This document shows positions 1-8,495 of a stretch of 64,000 bases of DNA, one piece after another. Within the stretch, counting starts at the first letter, position 1. Every line of letters starts with the position of its first letter. The translations under genes and the position numbers were made by a program. Source of the DNA: Pandoraea horticolens (lineage in GTDB: Bacteria; Pseudomonadota; Gammaproteobacteria; Burkholderiales; Burkholderiaceae); the NCBI RefSeq assembly GCF_902459555.1, contig NZ_CABPSM010000005.1, forward strand, positions 186,001-250,000, in the 5' to 3' direction. The notes under the pieces are model-generated. The model was not told the DNA's origin and ran no database searches. It saw only the letters and a list, made by a program, of their open reading frames with translations.

Positions 1-967
1 GCCACGGATGATCGGCCGGCGCCGGTTGCGGGAACCACACATCGCCGCCGTAGCCGGCGAGTTGACCGCTCTCGAGGGCGGCCGCCACCGCGTCGCGGTC
101 GCACAACTTGCCGCGTGCCGTGTTGATCAGATACGCCCCGCGCTTGAAGTGCTTCAGGCTGTCGGCGTTGATCATGTGCTCCGTTTCCGGGTGCAGCGGG
201 CAGTTCAGCGTAACCACGTCGCAAACCTTCGCCAGGCTCTCGAGGCTCGTGTGGTGCGTGAGGTTCAGTTCCTTCTCGACCGACGCCGGCAGACGGTGGC
301 GATCGAGATAGTGCAGATGCGTGCCGAACGGCTTCATCAGGCGCAGCACGCGCAGACCGATCCGCCCTGCGGCGACCGTGCCGACATGCATGCCTTCCAG
401 ATCGTACGAACGCTCAACGCAATCGGCGATGTTCCAGCCGCCCTTGAGTACCCAGTTGTACGACGGCAGATAGTTACGCACGAGCGCGAGCGTGGTCATC
501 ATTACGTGTTCGGCAACGCTGTTGCTGTTGCAGTACGTCACTTCCGCGACCGTGATGCCGTGTTCCATCGCGGCTTGCAGATCGGTGTGATCCGAGCCGA
601 TGCCGGCGGTCACGATCATCTTCAGTCGCTTCGCTCGCTTGATACGCTCGGCCGTCATGTAGGCGGGCCAGAACGGTTGCGAGATCACGATTTCGGCGTC
701 GGCCAGTTCGCGGTCGAGCACGCTGTCGCCGCCATCCTTGCTCGACGTCACCACGAGTTGGTGGCCGTTCGATTCGAGGTACTTGCGCAGGCCCAGTTCG
801 CCCGACACGCTGCCGAGCAGTGCCCCCGGCGGGAAGTCGATGGCGCGCGGCGTCGGCAGCGACTGACCATCGGGATACGATTCGATCTTGGGCAGATCGT
901 CGCGGGCGTAGGTCTTCGGGTATCCGGTGACGGGGTCGTCGTACAGTACACATACAATCTTTGCCAT
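1..967 (-). CDS. fdh: NAD-dependent formate dehydrogenase, 3' end outside the window
   Basis: Translated from the ATG at 967 the first 322 residues read as the soluble, metal-free formate dehydrogenase of the D-2-hydroxyacid dehydrogenase family, which oxidises formate to CO2 with NAD+. Visible landmarks are the N-terminal MAKIVCVLYDDP, the catalytic-domain GIGSDHTDL stretch, the Rossmann motif GTVAAGRIG, NCPLHPETEHMIN and INTARGKL. The family is about 385-400 residues long, so roughly the last 70 residues, including the catalytic His, lie beyond position 1. It is preceded by a same-strand LysR gene 211 bp away, which is the likely regulator. The start has GAGCGAG about 6 bases upstream. Confidence 0.92.
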   Translation of the reverse strand, partial: MAKIVCVLYDDPVTGYPKTYARDDLPKIESYPDGQSLPTPRAIDFPPGALLGSVSGELGLRKYLESNGHQLVVTSSKDGGDSVLDRELADAEIVISQPFWPAYMTAERIKRAKRLKMIVTAGIGSDHTDLQAAMEHGITVAEVTYCNSNSVAEHVMMTTLALVRNYLPSYNWVLKGGWNIADCVERSYDLEGMHVGTVAAGRIGLRVLRLMKPFGTHLHYLDRHRLPASVEKELNLTHHTSLESLAKVCDVVTLNCPLHPETEHMINADSLKHFKRGAYLINTARGKLCDRDAVAAALESGQLAGYGGDVWFPQPAPADHPW

Positions 968-1082
968 GGTATCTCGCTCCTGAAATGATGGTCTACACAT
1001 GTCTGCGTTGGCGACGCATCACGGCGTCGCTGCATTGAGGCCAATCATCGATGCCACAGACACGCTTGGAAAATCGTTCCGG

Positions 1083-1098
1083 CCGATCGATTGATCGG
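1083..1098. promoter_or_regulatory. CCGATC-N4-GATCGG inverted repeat upstream of fdh
   Basis: A perfect 6-bp inverted repeat with a 4-bp spacer lies 116-131 bp upstream of the formate dehydrogenase start, inside the only gap between the LysR gene and fdh. Position and symmetry fit a LysR-family operator, but assignment to this regulator is inference. Confidence 0.35.
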
Positions 1099-1178
1099 TA
1101 AGACCTATCAACTCGCGGGGCGATGGCTCGGACGCCGGCCGATCCCCAGGGCAGTGGCGGCGAAGCGAACGATCCGAA

Positions 1179-2090
1179 TTAGGCCGGCAACAGCGCGTCC
1201 AGCCGCGACTGCAAATCGACCGAGCGAAACGAAGCCACTGCTGCGTCGAGCAATGGCGGGCGTGGTTGCCGTTCACGCAAAATCAGACCGATCTCGCGAT
1301 GCAGCGCAGGTTGTAACGGCACAGCATGCAGTTCGTCGCGCATCTCTGCGAGACACAGCACGCTGTGCGGCACGATGCTGAAGAGCCCGGCGCACCGCAC
1401 ATGCGCATACAACGCCATGAGCGAATCCGTCTCCACGCGCGGCGACGCCGACGTGCCCGCCCGCGCCAGCGCCGCGTCGATCCCCTGACGGCATTGCATG
1501 TTGCCCGTGAGCAGGCACAGCGGCAGCTTCGCCGCCTCATGCCACGATAACGACGTGCGTCCGGCCAGTGCGGTTTCGTCGCGTGCAATCAGCACATATC
1601 GTTCGCGGAACAGGGAGATCGTTTCGAATTCACGTAGACGCGGATCGTCGAGATAGCTCAAACCGACATCCAGATCGAGTTCGGAAAGCTGACGCAGCGC
1701 CTGCGTCGCGGAAAGCGTGTAGACCTCGTGACGCATGCCGGGGAAGTCGCGCAGACAGGCGTCGGTGAGCAGTGGTACGAGCGGCAGCGCGGTGGGGATC
1801 GCGCCGACGCGCAGGCAACCGGTGACTTCGCGACGGCTCGCGCTCGCCTCCTGTCGCAAGCCCTCGCAATCGGCCAGCACCTGTCGCGCCCACGCCAGCA
1901 CGCGCTCGCCTTCCGGGGTGAAGCCCTCGAAGCGGCGTCCGCGACGCACGATCGGCAGGCCGAACTCTTCTTCGATGCTGCGGATCGCGCCGGACAGCGT
2001 CGGCTGCGACACGTTGCACAGTTCCGCCGCGCGGCGAAAGTGCTGCGCCTGCGAAAGCGCCACGAGATAACTCAACTGCCGAATGAACAT
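1179..2090 (-). CDS. LysR-family transcriptional regulator, probably of fdh
   Basis: 303 residues, the normal length for a LysR regulator. Residues 1-60 form the winged helix-turn-helix (MFIRQLSYLVALSQAQHF, then SQPTLSGAIRSIEEEFG), followed by the linker helix and a periplasmic-binding-like effector domain beginning near residue 90 (GCLRVGAIPTALPLVPLL). It sits immediately upstream of the formate dehydrogenase gene on the same strand, and regulators of this subgroup are commonly found beside soluble fdh genes, so control of formate oxidation is the most economical role. The effector is unknown. An 8-bp inverted repeat upstream of its start may be an autoregulatory site. Confidence 0.85.
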   Translation of the reverse strand: MFIRQLSYLVALSQAQHFRRAAELCNVSQPTLSGAIRSIEEEFGLPIVRRGRRFEGFTPEGERVLAWARQVLADCEGLRQEASASRREVTGCLRVGAIPTALPLVPLLTDACLRDFPGMRHEVYTLSATQALRQLSELDLDVGLSYLDDPRLREFETISLFRERYVLIARDETALAGRTSLSWHEAAKLPLCLLTGNMQCRQGIDAALARAGTSASPRVETDSLMALYAHVRCAGLFSIVPHSVLCLAEMRDELHAVPLQPALHREIGLILRERQPRPPLLDAAVASFRSVDLQSRLDALLPA

Positions 2091-2133
2091 GGCTTTGGCC
2101 CTCCCCGGTGTCGCGGCAGACGTCCCCGCTCTA

Positions 2134-2157
2134 CGCTATATCCTCGGAAATATAGCG
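2134..2157. promoter_or_regulatory. CGCTATAT-N8-ATATAGCG palindrome upstream of the LysR gene
   Basis: Perfect 8-bp arms separated by 8 bp, centred about 55 bp upstream of the LysR start at 2090. It is AT-rich in a GC-rich setting and could hold a promoter -10 element and/or an autoregulatory operator. Confidence 0.4.
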
Positions 2158-2211
2158 CAAGGCACGACAGGCCAGTCATGAGAATGCTGCATAACTGTTA
2201 TGGCAAACCCA

Positions 2212-2227
2212 CCCGGCGGGCGCCGGG
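2212..2227 (-). terminator. GC hairpin downstream of the PBP1A gene
   Basis: A 6-bp CCCGGC/GCCGGG stem with a 4-base loop lies 27 bp beyond the PBP1A stop. On the minus strand it is followed only by TGGGTTT, so the U tract is weak and the terminator assignment is tentative. Confidence 0.3.
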
Positions 2228-2253
2228 CGGTCGGCTTGCCCGATGGTCACCGC

Positions 2254-4812
2254 TTATTGCGCGGGAACGGGCGAAGCGGGATTGGTTGTCGCGGGGGGCG
2301 GGGAGACGGGCGTCACAGGCATCACAGGCGGCGCCGACGATGCGCCACCTCCCGCCGGGGACGACGGCGATCCGCCGTTCGGCGACAAACCGCCCGGCCC
2401 GTTCCACTCGCCCGGTACTCCCGGAATCGTGTTGCCGCGCGGCGCGCTTGCGGGCAATGCGGAATCTGGTTGCGCCAGCACGGCCGACGCGACCGGCACG
2501 GGCAATGGTCCACCGTCGCTGGCCGCGTCGGGCGTCGAGACGGGGGGTGCCGGTACCGTTGCCGCCGGGCGCTTCACCGGTGCCTTCGGTTTGGTTTCCG
2601 GCGATGTCTTCGTGAAAAGGCCCGTGACCCAATCGGAGGCGCGTGTCCACCAGTCGCTGTACCAATGATGGTTGTCCGGTGCTTCGAACTTCGCATTCGC
2701 GTCGATCACCTTCGCACGCAACGCCCGCGAGAATACGTCGCCGACGATTGGCAGCGCGCTATGGGCGCCCTGTCCCCAGTAATCGCTGCGCAGCGTGATA
2801 CGGCTGTCGTTGAAGCCGACCCACGCGCCAGCCACCAACTGCGGTTGCATGAGGATGAACCAGCCGTCGGCGTTGTCCTGTGTCGTGCCCGTCTTGCCCG
2901 CCACGTCGGCGCGAATACCGAAGCGCGTACGAATCGCATTGCCCGTGCCGCGATTGATGACGCCACGCATGGTGTCTAGCAGCGTGTAATCGTCGTTCAC
3001 GGAGAGCGCCCGCTCGGGACGCGCCGGCGAGAACGTCGCCAGCACATCGCCTTCGCCGTTCGTGATCTCGGTGACCATTGTCGGCTCGCGATACTCGCCG
3101 CCGTCCGCGATGGTGCCGTATGCGACGACCATTTCCTTGAGCGAAACGGGGCTCGTGCCCAGCGCCAGCGACGGCACCGGGTCGAGTTTGCTCTCGCGCA
3201 CGCCCATCGCCCGCGCCAACCCGGCCACGCGCGACGGCCCGACGTCCTGCATGAGTTGTGCCGTGACGGTGTTGCGCGATTGCGCCAGCGCGTCGCGCAA
3301 CGTCATGGGTTTGTTGGTCGGCGCGCTGTCGTCGCTGGGTCGCCAGATCTCGCCGCCCGCGAGCGGGATCTCGACGATCTGGTCGACGATGGTGTCGTCC
3401 GGCGTTCTGCCTTTGACGAAGGCCGCGCCGTAGACGAACGGCTTGAAGGTCGAGCCCGGCTGACGGCGTGCCTGCTGGACATGATCGAACGGGTCGATCG
3501 TGAAGTCGCGGCTGCCAACCCACGCGCGGATTTCCCCCGTGCGCGGATCGATGGCCAGGAAACCCGCCTGCACGCGGGTCTTCGTCGTGCGCAGATTCTG
3601 CATGAACGTCTTGTCCGCGAGCAAACGCTTCATCGCGGCCTCAGGCGCTTCGCCCCCCGCTACCGCATTGCGATACTCCGCCGATTCGCGCACGAACGAC
3701 TGCACCAGCGCCGTGCTGTCGCGCCAGCCCCCGCGTGCCGACCAGTTGGCGTCGGCAATGCCTTGCAATTGATTCGCCTGACGCGTGAGCGCCTGCGTCG
3801 CCATCGTCTGTAAACGCGAGTCGATAGTGGTGTGCACCACGAGGCCATCGGAATAGATGTTGTAGCCGTTCCGGTCTGCCCAACCGATCAGCCACTTGCG
3901 CAATTGCTGTGCGAAGTGCGGCGCCGGCCCCGGCTCTTCGGTTTGCCGCTCGAAGTTGATGCGCAACGGCCGCTTCTGCAGCGCGGCGAGCTTCGACGCG
4001 TCAAGATCTCCGAACTTGACCATCTGGGCGAGCACGGTGTTGCGACGCTGCAATGCGCGCTCGGGGTTGATCACAGGGTTGTAATAGCTGTTGCCCTTGA
4101 GCATGCCGACGAGCGTGGCGGCTTCAACGACGTCGAGCTGATCGGCCGACTTGTCGAAGTACGTGCGCGCGGCCATCTCGATGCCGTACGCGTTGTACAG
4201 GAACGGCACGGTGTTCAGATACGTCTCGAGAATCTCGGGCTTCGTGTAAAGCGCTTCGATCTTGAGTGCGGTGATCGCTTCCTTGAGCTTGCGTGTGAGC
4301 GTGGGCGCGCGGCCGATCTCGTCGGGATACAGATTGCGCGCGAGCTGCTGCGTGAGGGTCGAGCCGCCTTGGCGGTCGCCGGAGAACGTGTGCAGCGCCG
4401 CCGATGCCGTGCGCTTCAGGTCGATGCCGTGATGCTCGTAGAAGCGGTGGTCTTCGGTCGCGATCAGCGCCTTGGCGACATTCGGCGACACGTCCTTGAG
4501 CGCCACCCATTCACGGTTCGAGGGCCGGAATTCGGCCAGCAGCTTGCCGTCCACCGACAACACTTGTGCCGGTTGGTCGATCTTCGCCCGCCGGATGTCG
4601 CGAATGCCCGGCGTGAACGGAATCAGAATCAGTGTGTAGGCGACGAGCAGGCATGGCACGGCCGCGATGGCGACGAGCACGCCGCGGCGCGTTGGATGGC
4701 GCAGGTGATACCACGCGCGGGCCGCATACGGCTGCAAGGGCTGCAGAAGGCGGAGACCATGCCGGCCAGCTTGGGCGGCGGCATGCAACAGCGACGAAAT
4801 CGGGCGCTTCAC
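2254..4812 (-). CDS. mrcA: Penicillin-binding protein 1A (bifunctional glycosyltransferase/transpeptidase)
   Basis: 852 residues. One N-terminal membrane anchor (about 45-66) is followed by a GT51 glycosyltransferase domain with the catalytic Glu120 in EDHRFYEHHGID and the GGSTLTQQ motif near 150, then a transpeptidase domain with SxxK at Ser454-Lys457 (STFK), SxN at 512-514 (SRN) and KTGT starting at Lys640. It polymerises and cross-links peptidoglycan in the periplasm. The last ~110 residues are rich in Pro, Ala and Ser and look disordered. The gene follows the GntR regulator on the same strand after 61 bp, probably with its own promoter. No catalytic motif is missing. Confidence 0.93.
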   Translation of the reverse strand: MKRPISSLLHAAAQAGRHGLRLLQPLQPYAARAWYHLRHPTRRGVLVAIAAVPCLLVAYTLILIPFTPGIRDIRRAKIDQPAQVLSVDGKLLAEFRPSNREWVALKDVSPNVAKALIATEDHRFYEHHGIDLKRTASAALHTFSGDRQGGSTLTQQLARNLYPDEIGRAPTLTRKLKEAITALKIEALYTKPEILETYLNTVPFLYNAYGIEMAARTYFDKSADQLDVVEAATLVGMLKGNSYYNPVINPERALQRRNTVLAQMVKFGDLDASKLAALQKRPLRINFERQTEEPGPAPHFAQQLRKWLIGWADRNGYNIYSDGLVVHTTIDSRLQTMATQALTRQANQLQGIADANWSARGGWRDSTALVQSFVRESAEYRNAVAGGEAPEAAMKRLLADKTFMQNLRTTKTRVQAGFLAIDPRTGEIRAWVGSRDFTIDPFDHVQQARRQPGSTFKPFVYGAAFVKGRTPDDTIVDQIVEIPLAGGEIWRPSDDSAPTNKPMTLRDALAQSRNTVTAQLMQDVGPSRVAGLARAMGVRESKLDPVPSLALGTSPVSLKEMVVAYGTIADGGEYREPTMVTEITNGEGDVLATFSPARPERALSVNDDYTLLDTMRGVINRGTGNAIRTRFGIRADVAGKTGTTQDNADGWFILMQPQLVAGAWVGFNDSRITLRSDYWGQGAHSALPIVGDVFSRALRAKVIDANAKFEAPDNHHWYSDWWTRASDWVTGLFTKTSPETKPKAPVKRPAATVPAPPVSTPDAASDGGPLPVPVASAVLAQPDSALPASAPRGNTIPGVPGEWNGPGGLSPNGGSPSSPAGGGASSAPPVMPVTPVSPPPATTNPASPVPAQ

Positions 4813-4873
4813 GATAGGGGAAAGCGTGGCAAAGTCCGCATCCTACCAAAACCGGCAGGCGAACCCTGCAAGC

Positions 4874-5590
4874 TCAAGGCACGATCGGCGCAGGCGAGTC
4901 GGGTTCGAGCTTGTGCCAAACGAAGCCGATGTGCTCGCGCATGATGCGGCGCGCCTCCTCCGGCTGACGTGTGCGAATCGCCTCCCAAAGCGCGAGATGC
5001 TGCGCAAGGATGATTTCCGACGCCTGTTCGCGCAACTCGAACAGCCCCGCATTATTCAACGAGATGTGCTCGTAGAGCATCTTGACCACACTGCCTTGCA
5101 GGTGACGGAGCATGGCGTTGTGCGACGCGTTGGCGAGCGCCGTGTGAAAGTCACCGTCGAGCCGCGATTCGAGCACGGTGTCGCCTTGCTCGTGCGCGGC
5201 TACCAGCCCGTCGACCAGTTCCCCCATGCGCGCGAGATCCTCGTCGGTCGCCCGCACGGCAGCCAGATATGCCGTGGTGCCCTCCAGCATCAGACGGAAT
5301 TCCAGCATGTCCGGACGCAGTTCCGGATGGTCGCCTACCAATTGCCGCCACGGTGAAATCAACCCCGTCTGCAAACGATCCGAAACATAGACGCCCGAGG
5401 CGGCGCGCGCCTTGAGCAGCCCACGAGCCACGAGGCGCTGAAGCGCCGCGCGAACCGTCGAGCGCGCCACACCCAGCGACGCAGCCAACGCACGCTCGGA
5501 CGGAATGCGCTCGCCTGGCGACCACACGCCTTCTATCAATCGGGTTTCGAGTTCGCGCGTGATGCGCTCGGTCAGATTGGGACCGCCCAC
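4874..5590 (-). CDS. lldR: GntR/FadR-family regulator of lactate use, LldR-like
   Basis: I place the start at the GTG at 5590, which has AGGAG eight bases upstream; a longer open frame to 5752 lacks this and reads as low-complexity. The 238-residue product has an N-terminal GntR winged helix (LTERITRELETRLIEGVW, then PSERALAASLGVARSTVR) and a C-terminal FCD effector domain with the metal-ligand pattern RLMLEG, DGDFHTALANASHN and MREHI. It is divergent from lctP-lutABC and a perfect FadR-family operator lies between them, which argues strongly for a lactate-responsive repressor. Confidence 0.85.
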   Translation of the reverse strand: MGGPNLTERITRELETRLIEGVWSPGERIPSERALAASLGVARSTVRAALQRLVARGLLKARAASGVYVSDRLQTGLISPWRQLVGDHPELRPDMLEFRLMLEGTTAYLAAVRATDEDLARMGELVDGLVAAHEQGDTVLESRLDGDFHTALANASHNAMLRHLQGSVVKMLYEHISLNNAGLFELREQASEIILAQHLALWEAIRTRQPEEARRIMREHIGFVWHKLEPDSPAPIVP

Positions 5591-5926
5591 GGTGATGTCT
5601 CCTGCCGCATGTCGGATGCGTTCGGTTGATTGCGTGCAATGGTGGCCACACGGCGATCGAATTGCGCCGCGCGAGCCTCTCGCATGCCCCGCGCGCGCCG
5701 TTGACGCATGTTCTCGGTTTGCCGCGATTCTGCGCCACCCACCGCCGATCACGGCAACTGGTACGACCAGTTTGCCCGAACGCTTCTCAGGTGTCGATCA
5801 TCGCGGCAGCCGGACGATACGTCCGCGCGAACCGTCGTGCCCTCTGCACCAAACGCGGCCGCACGCACGGCAATACGGCCAGAAACAGGCCTTAAAGCAA
5901 TCGATCACCAAATCGAGGAGACGTAA
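5591..5926. other. Divergent lldR/lctP promoter region
   Basis: 336 bp without a gene. It holds the LldR-type operator at 5756-5772 and a second perfect inverted repeat, CGGACG-ATA-CGTCCG, at 5811-5825. A ribosome-binding site (GAGGAG) lies just before the GTG start of lctP. I saw no convincing sigma-70 hexamers. Confidence 0.6.
5756..5772. promoter_or_regulatory. LldR-type operator AACTGGT-ACG-ACCAGTT
   Basis: A perfect 7-3-7 palindrome containing TGGTACGACCA, an exact match to the TNGTNNNACNA pattern bound by FadR-subfamily GntR proteins such as LldR. It lies between the divergent lldR-like gene and the lactate operon, 154 bp before lctP. Confidence 0.8.
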
Positions 5927-7633
5927 GTGGAAGTGTGGGTACAGAACTACGTGCCGGGTGGCACGCTATGGATGGCGGCACTCATGGCCGCGTTACCAAT
6001 TGTCGTATTCTTCGTGGCACTGGCCGGACTGCGCATGAAGGCGCATACCGCTGGCGCATTGACCGTCGCGCTTTCCCTTGTGATTGCCGTCGCCTACTTC
6101 GGCATGCCCGCCAGGATGGCGGCCATGTCGGCGGTCTACGGCTTCGCTTATGGTCTGTGGCCCATCGCGTGGATCATCATCACGGCGGTGTTTCTCTATC
6201 GCGTGGTCGTCGAGACCGGACAGTTCGACATCATTCGCAGCTCGGTGGTGTCGCTGACCGACGATCAGCGTCTGCAAATGCTGCTGATCGGCTTCTCGTT
6301 CGGTGCATTTCTTGAAGGTGCTGCGGGCTTCGGTGCGCCGGTCGCCATCACCGCCGCACTGCTCGTGGGACTCGGCTTCGAGCCGCTCCGCGCTGCGGGG
6401 CTTTGCCTGATCGCCAACACCGCGCCTGTCGCGTTTGGCGCGATGGGCATTCCGATCATCGTGGCGGGTCAGGTGAGCGGCATCGATCCATTTCATATCG
6501 GTGCGATGGCCGGGCGTCAGTTGCCGCTGCTCTCCGCCTTCGTGCCGTTCTGGCTGGTGTTCATCATGGACGGCAAACGTGGCGTCAAAGAGACGTGGCC
6601 TGCCGCGCTCGTCGCCGGTGGCAGCTTCGCCGTCGCGCAGTACTTCTCGTCGAACCACATCGGGCCGGAACTGCCCGACATCATCTCCTCGTTGTTCTCG
6701 CTCGTGTGTCTGGCCGGCTTCCTGAAGGTCTGGCAGCCGAAGATGTCAGCCGCGCGCGGCCATGCAGGCCTGAGTGCCTCGGGCGGCGTCGCCGCGCTGG
6801 GCGGGTTCGGCGGCCTGAACGGCGGATCGGCGCGCAGCACCAAGCCGTCGCCTTATACGACCGGCCAGATCCTGCGCGCCTGGGCGCCATTCCTGATCCT
6901 CACCGGCATGGTCACGATCTGGAGCCTGCCGGGCTTCAAGGCGCTGTTCGCGAAGACCGGCCCGCTCGCGTGGACCGTGCCGTCGCTGCATGTGCCGGAA
7001 TTGGATCGTCTCGTGGCGAAAGCCGCCCCGATCGTCGCCACGCCCACGCCGATGGACGCCATCTTCAAGTGGGACGCCCTCTCGGCGACCGGCACGGCGA
7101 TCTTCATCGCGGCGCTGCTCTCGATGGCATTGCTTCGCATGAAGCCGGCCGCCGGTGCGACGAGCTTCTTCAAGACCGTTGCGGAACTGCGAAAGCCGGT
7201 GCTGGCCATCGGCCTCGTGCTGGCGTTCGCCTTCGTCATGAACTACTCGGGCATGTCGACGACGCTGGCGTTGTTGCTCGCCCACACCGGCGCGGCATTC
7301 CCGTTCTTCTCGCCGCTGCTCGGCTGGCTGGGCGTGTTCCTGACCGGTTCGGACACGTCTTCCAACGCGCTCTTCTCCAGTTTGCAAAGCACCACGGCGC
7401 AGCAGATCGGCGTGTCGAACACGTTGCTCGTCGCCGCGAACACGACCGGCGGCGTGACCGGCAAGATGATTTCCCCACAGTCGATTGCCGTGGCTTGCGC
7501 GGCCACCGGTCTGATCGGCAAGGAAGCCGATCTGTTCCGCTTCACTGTGTGGCACAGCCTGATGTTCGTCGTGCTCGCCGGTCTGATCACCCTGGTTCAG
7601 GCGTACTGGCTCACGGGGATGCTGGTGCATTGA
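5927..7633 (+). CDS. lctP: L-lactate permease (LctP family)
   Basis: 568 residues, close to the usual 550-570 of the LctP/LldP family of H+/lactate symporters, with at least twelve hydrophobic segments across the whole length. Family-typical stretches include [35 protein letters not shown] and [13 protein letters not shown] with [20 protein letters not shown] near the end. The start is the GTG at 5927, seven bases after GAGGAG. It is the first gene of a lactate-uptake and -oxidation operon ahead of lutABC and behind an LldR-type operator. A GCCGCCG/CGGCGGC hairpin in the gap before lutA may modulate downstream expression. Confidence 0.93.
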   Translation: MEVWVQNYVPGGTLWMAALMAALPIVVFFVALAGLRMKAHTAGALTVALSLVIAVAYFGMPARMAAMSAVYGFAYGLWPIAWIIITAVFLYRVVVETGQFDIIRSSVVSLTDDQRLQMLLIGFSFGAFLEGAAGFGAPVAITAALLVGLGFEPLRAAGLCLIANTAPVAFGAMGIPIIVAGQVSGIDPFHIGAMAGRQLPLLSAFVPFWLVFIMDGKRGVKETWPAALVAGGSFAVAQYFSSNHIGPELPDIISSLFSLVCLAGFLKVWQPKMSAARGHAGLSASGGVAALGGFGGLNGGSARSTKPSPYTTGQILRAWAPFLILTGMVTIWSLPGFKALFAKTGPLAWTVPSLHVPELDRLVAKAAPIVATPTPMDAIFKWDALSATGTAIFIAALLSMALLRMKPAAGATSFFKTVAELRKPVLAIGLVLAFAFVMNYSGMSTTLALLLAHTGAAFPFFSPLLGWLGVFLTGSDTSSNALFSSLQSTTAQQIGVSNTLLVAANTTGGVTGKMISPQSIAVACAATGLIGKEADLFRFTVWHSLMFVVLAGLITLVQAYWLTGMLVH

Positions 7634-7712
7634 GTCTGTCTTCGTTATAAGCACTCGCCGCCGTGCTGCCGATGCGCGGCGGCAAGTGTGTCGTCCCCTG
7701 CCGGAGAACCCC

Positions 7713-8495
7713 ATGAAGGTGGCCCTGTTCGTCCCTTGTTTCATCGATGCACTGTTTCCCGAAGTGGCCATCGCCACCCTGGAACTGCTGGAGAAACTCG
7801 GCGTGACGGTCGATTACCCGCGTCGTCAGACCTGCTGCGGGCAACCGCTGGCTAACAATGGTTGCGAGGCAGACGCCGCCGGCACCGAAACGCTCTTCGT
7901 CGAGAATTTCGCCGGTTACGACTACATCGTCTCGCCCTCTTCCAGTTGCGTTCATCATGTACGCAAACATCTGACGGCCGCAGGCGAGTCGGAACGCGTG
8001 GCCGCCGTTCGCGCCAATGCGTACGAACTCACCGAATTCCTTCACGACGTGCTGAAGGTTCGCGATTTTCCGTGGGCGACGTTTGCGCATACCGTCGGCC
8101 TGCACAACAGTTGCAGCGCCATTCGTCATCTGCACGCAGCGTCGGCCAGCGAGATTCCCGGCGAGCCGTGGTCGAAAGCCCGCACGCTGCTCGAGGGTGT
8201 GCACGGCGTCCGCTTCGCCGCCCCTCGCCGTCCCGATGAATGTTGCGGCTTCGGGGGCACCTTCTCGGTGTCTGAACAAGCGGTGTCCGTGAAGATGGGA
8301 CAGGACAAGGTGCGCGACCATCTCGACGCCGGCGCACAGTTCATCGTCTCCGCCGACATGTCATGCCTGATGCACCAGAAAGGATGTGCGGCACGCACGC
8401 AGACCCCGATGCGGTTCCTTCACATTGCGCAGGTACTCAATGGCGTGGACGTCGGCGCACCGACGGCTGCGACGCCCAACGAGGTGACGGCATGA
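7713..8495 (+). CDS. lutA: Lactate utilisation protein LutA (CCG-domain Fe-S subunit)
   Basis: Start at the ATG at 7713 (MKVALFVPCF), after GGAG. The 260-residue protein has two cysteine-rich CCG domains of the heterodisulfide-reductase/glycolate-oxidase type: TCCGQPL with Cys41-42 and DECCGFGGTF with Cys177-178. With LutB and LutC it forms the cytoplasmic or membrane-associated complex that oxidises L-lactate to pyruvate. The stop overlaps the lutB start (ATGA), indicating translational coupling. Confidence 0.93.
   Translation: MKVALFVPCFIDALFPEVAIATLELLEKLGVTVDYPRRQTCCGQPLANNGCEADAAGTETLFVENFAGYDYIVSPSSSCVHHVRKHLTAAGESERVAAVRANAYELTEFLHDVLKVRDFPWATFAHTVGLHNSCSAIRHLHAASASEIPGEPWSKARTLLEGVHGVRFAAPRRPDECCGFGGTFSVSEQAVSVKMGQDKVRDHLDAGAQFIVSADMSCLMHQKGCAARTQTPMRFLHIAQVLNGVDVGAPTAATPNEVTA

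Noticed and set aside
8-988. Long plus-strand ORF opposite formate dehydrogenase
   Set aside because: Its protein is Arg/His-rich with no known motif, while the minus strand gives a clear formate dehydrogenase; it is a mirror of GC-rich codon use.
3832-4944. 370-codon plus-strand ORF inside the PBP1A gene
   Set aside because: Fully antisense to the glycosyltransferase domain, whose catalytic motifs are intact on the minus strand.
5591-5752. Upstream extension of the GntR regulator
   Set aside because: The extra 54 residues do not look like protein, and the GTG at 5590 has a well-placed AGGAG.
6746-7777. 343-codon minus-strand ORF over lctP
   Set aside because: Antisense to a clearly coding permease; composition is that of a shadow frame.
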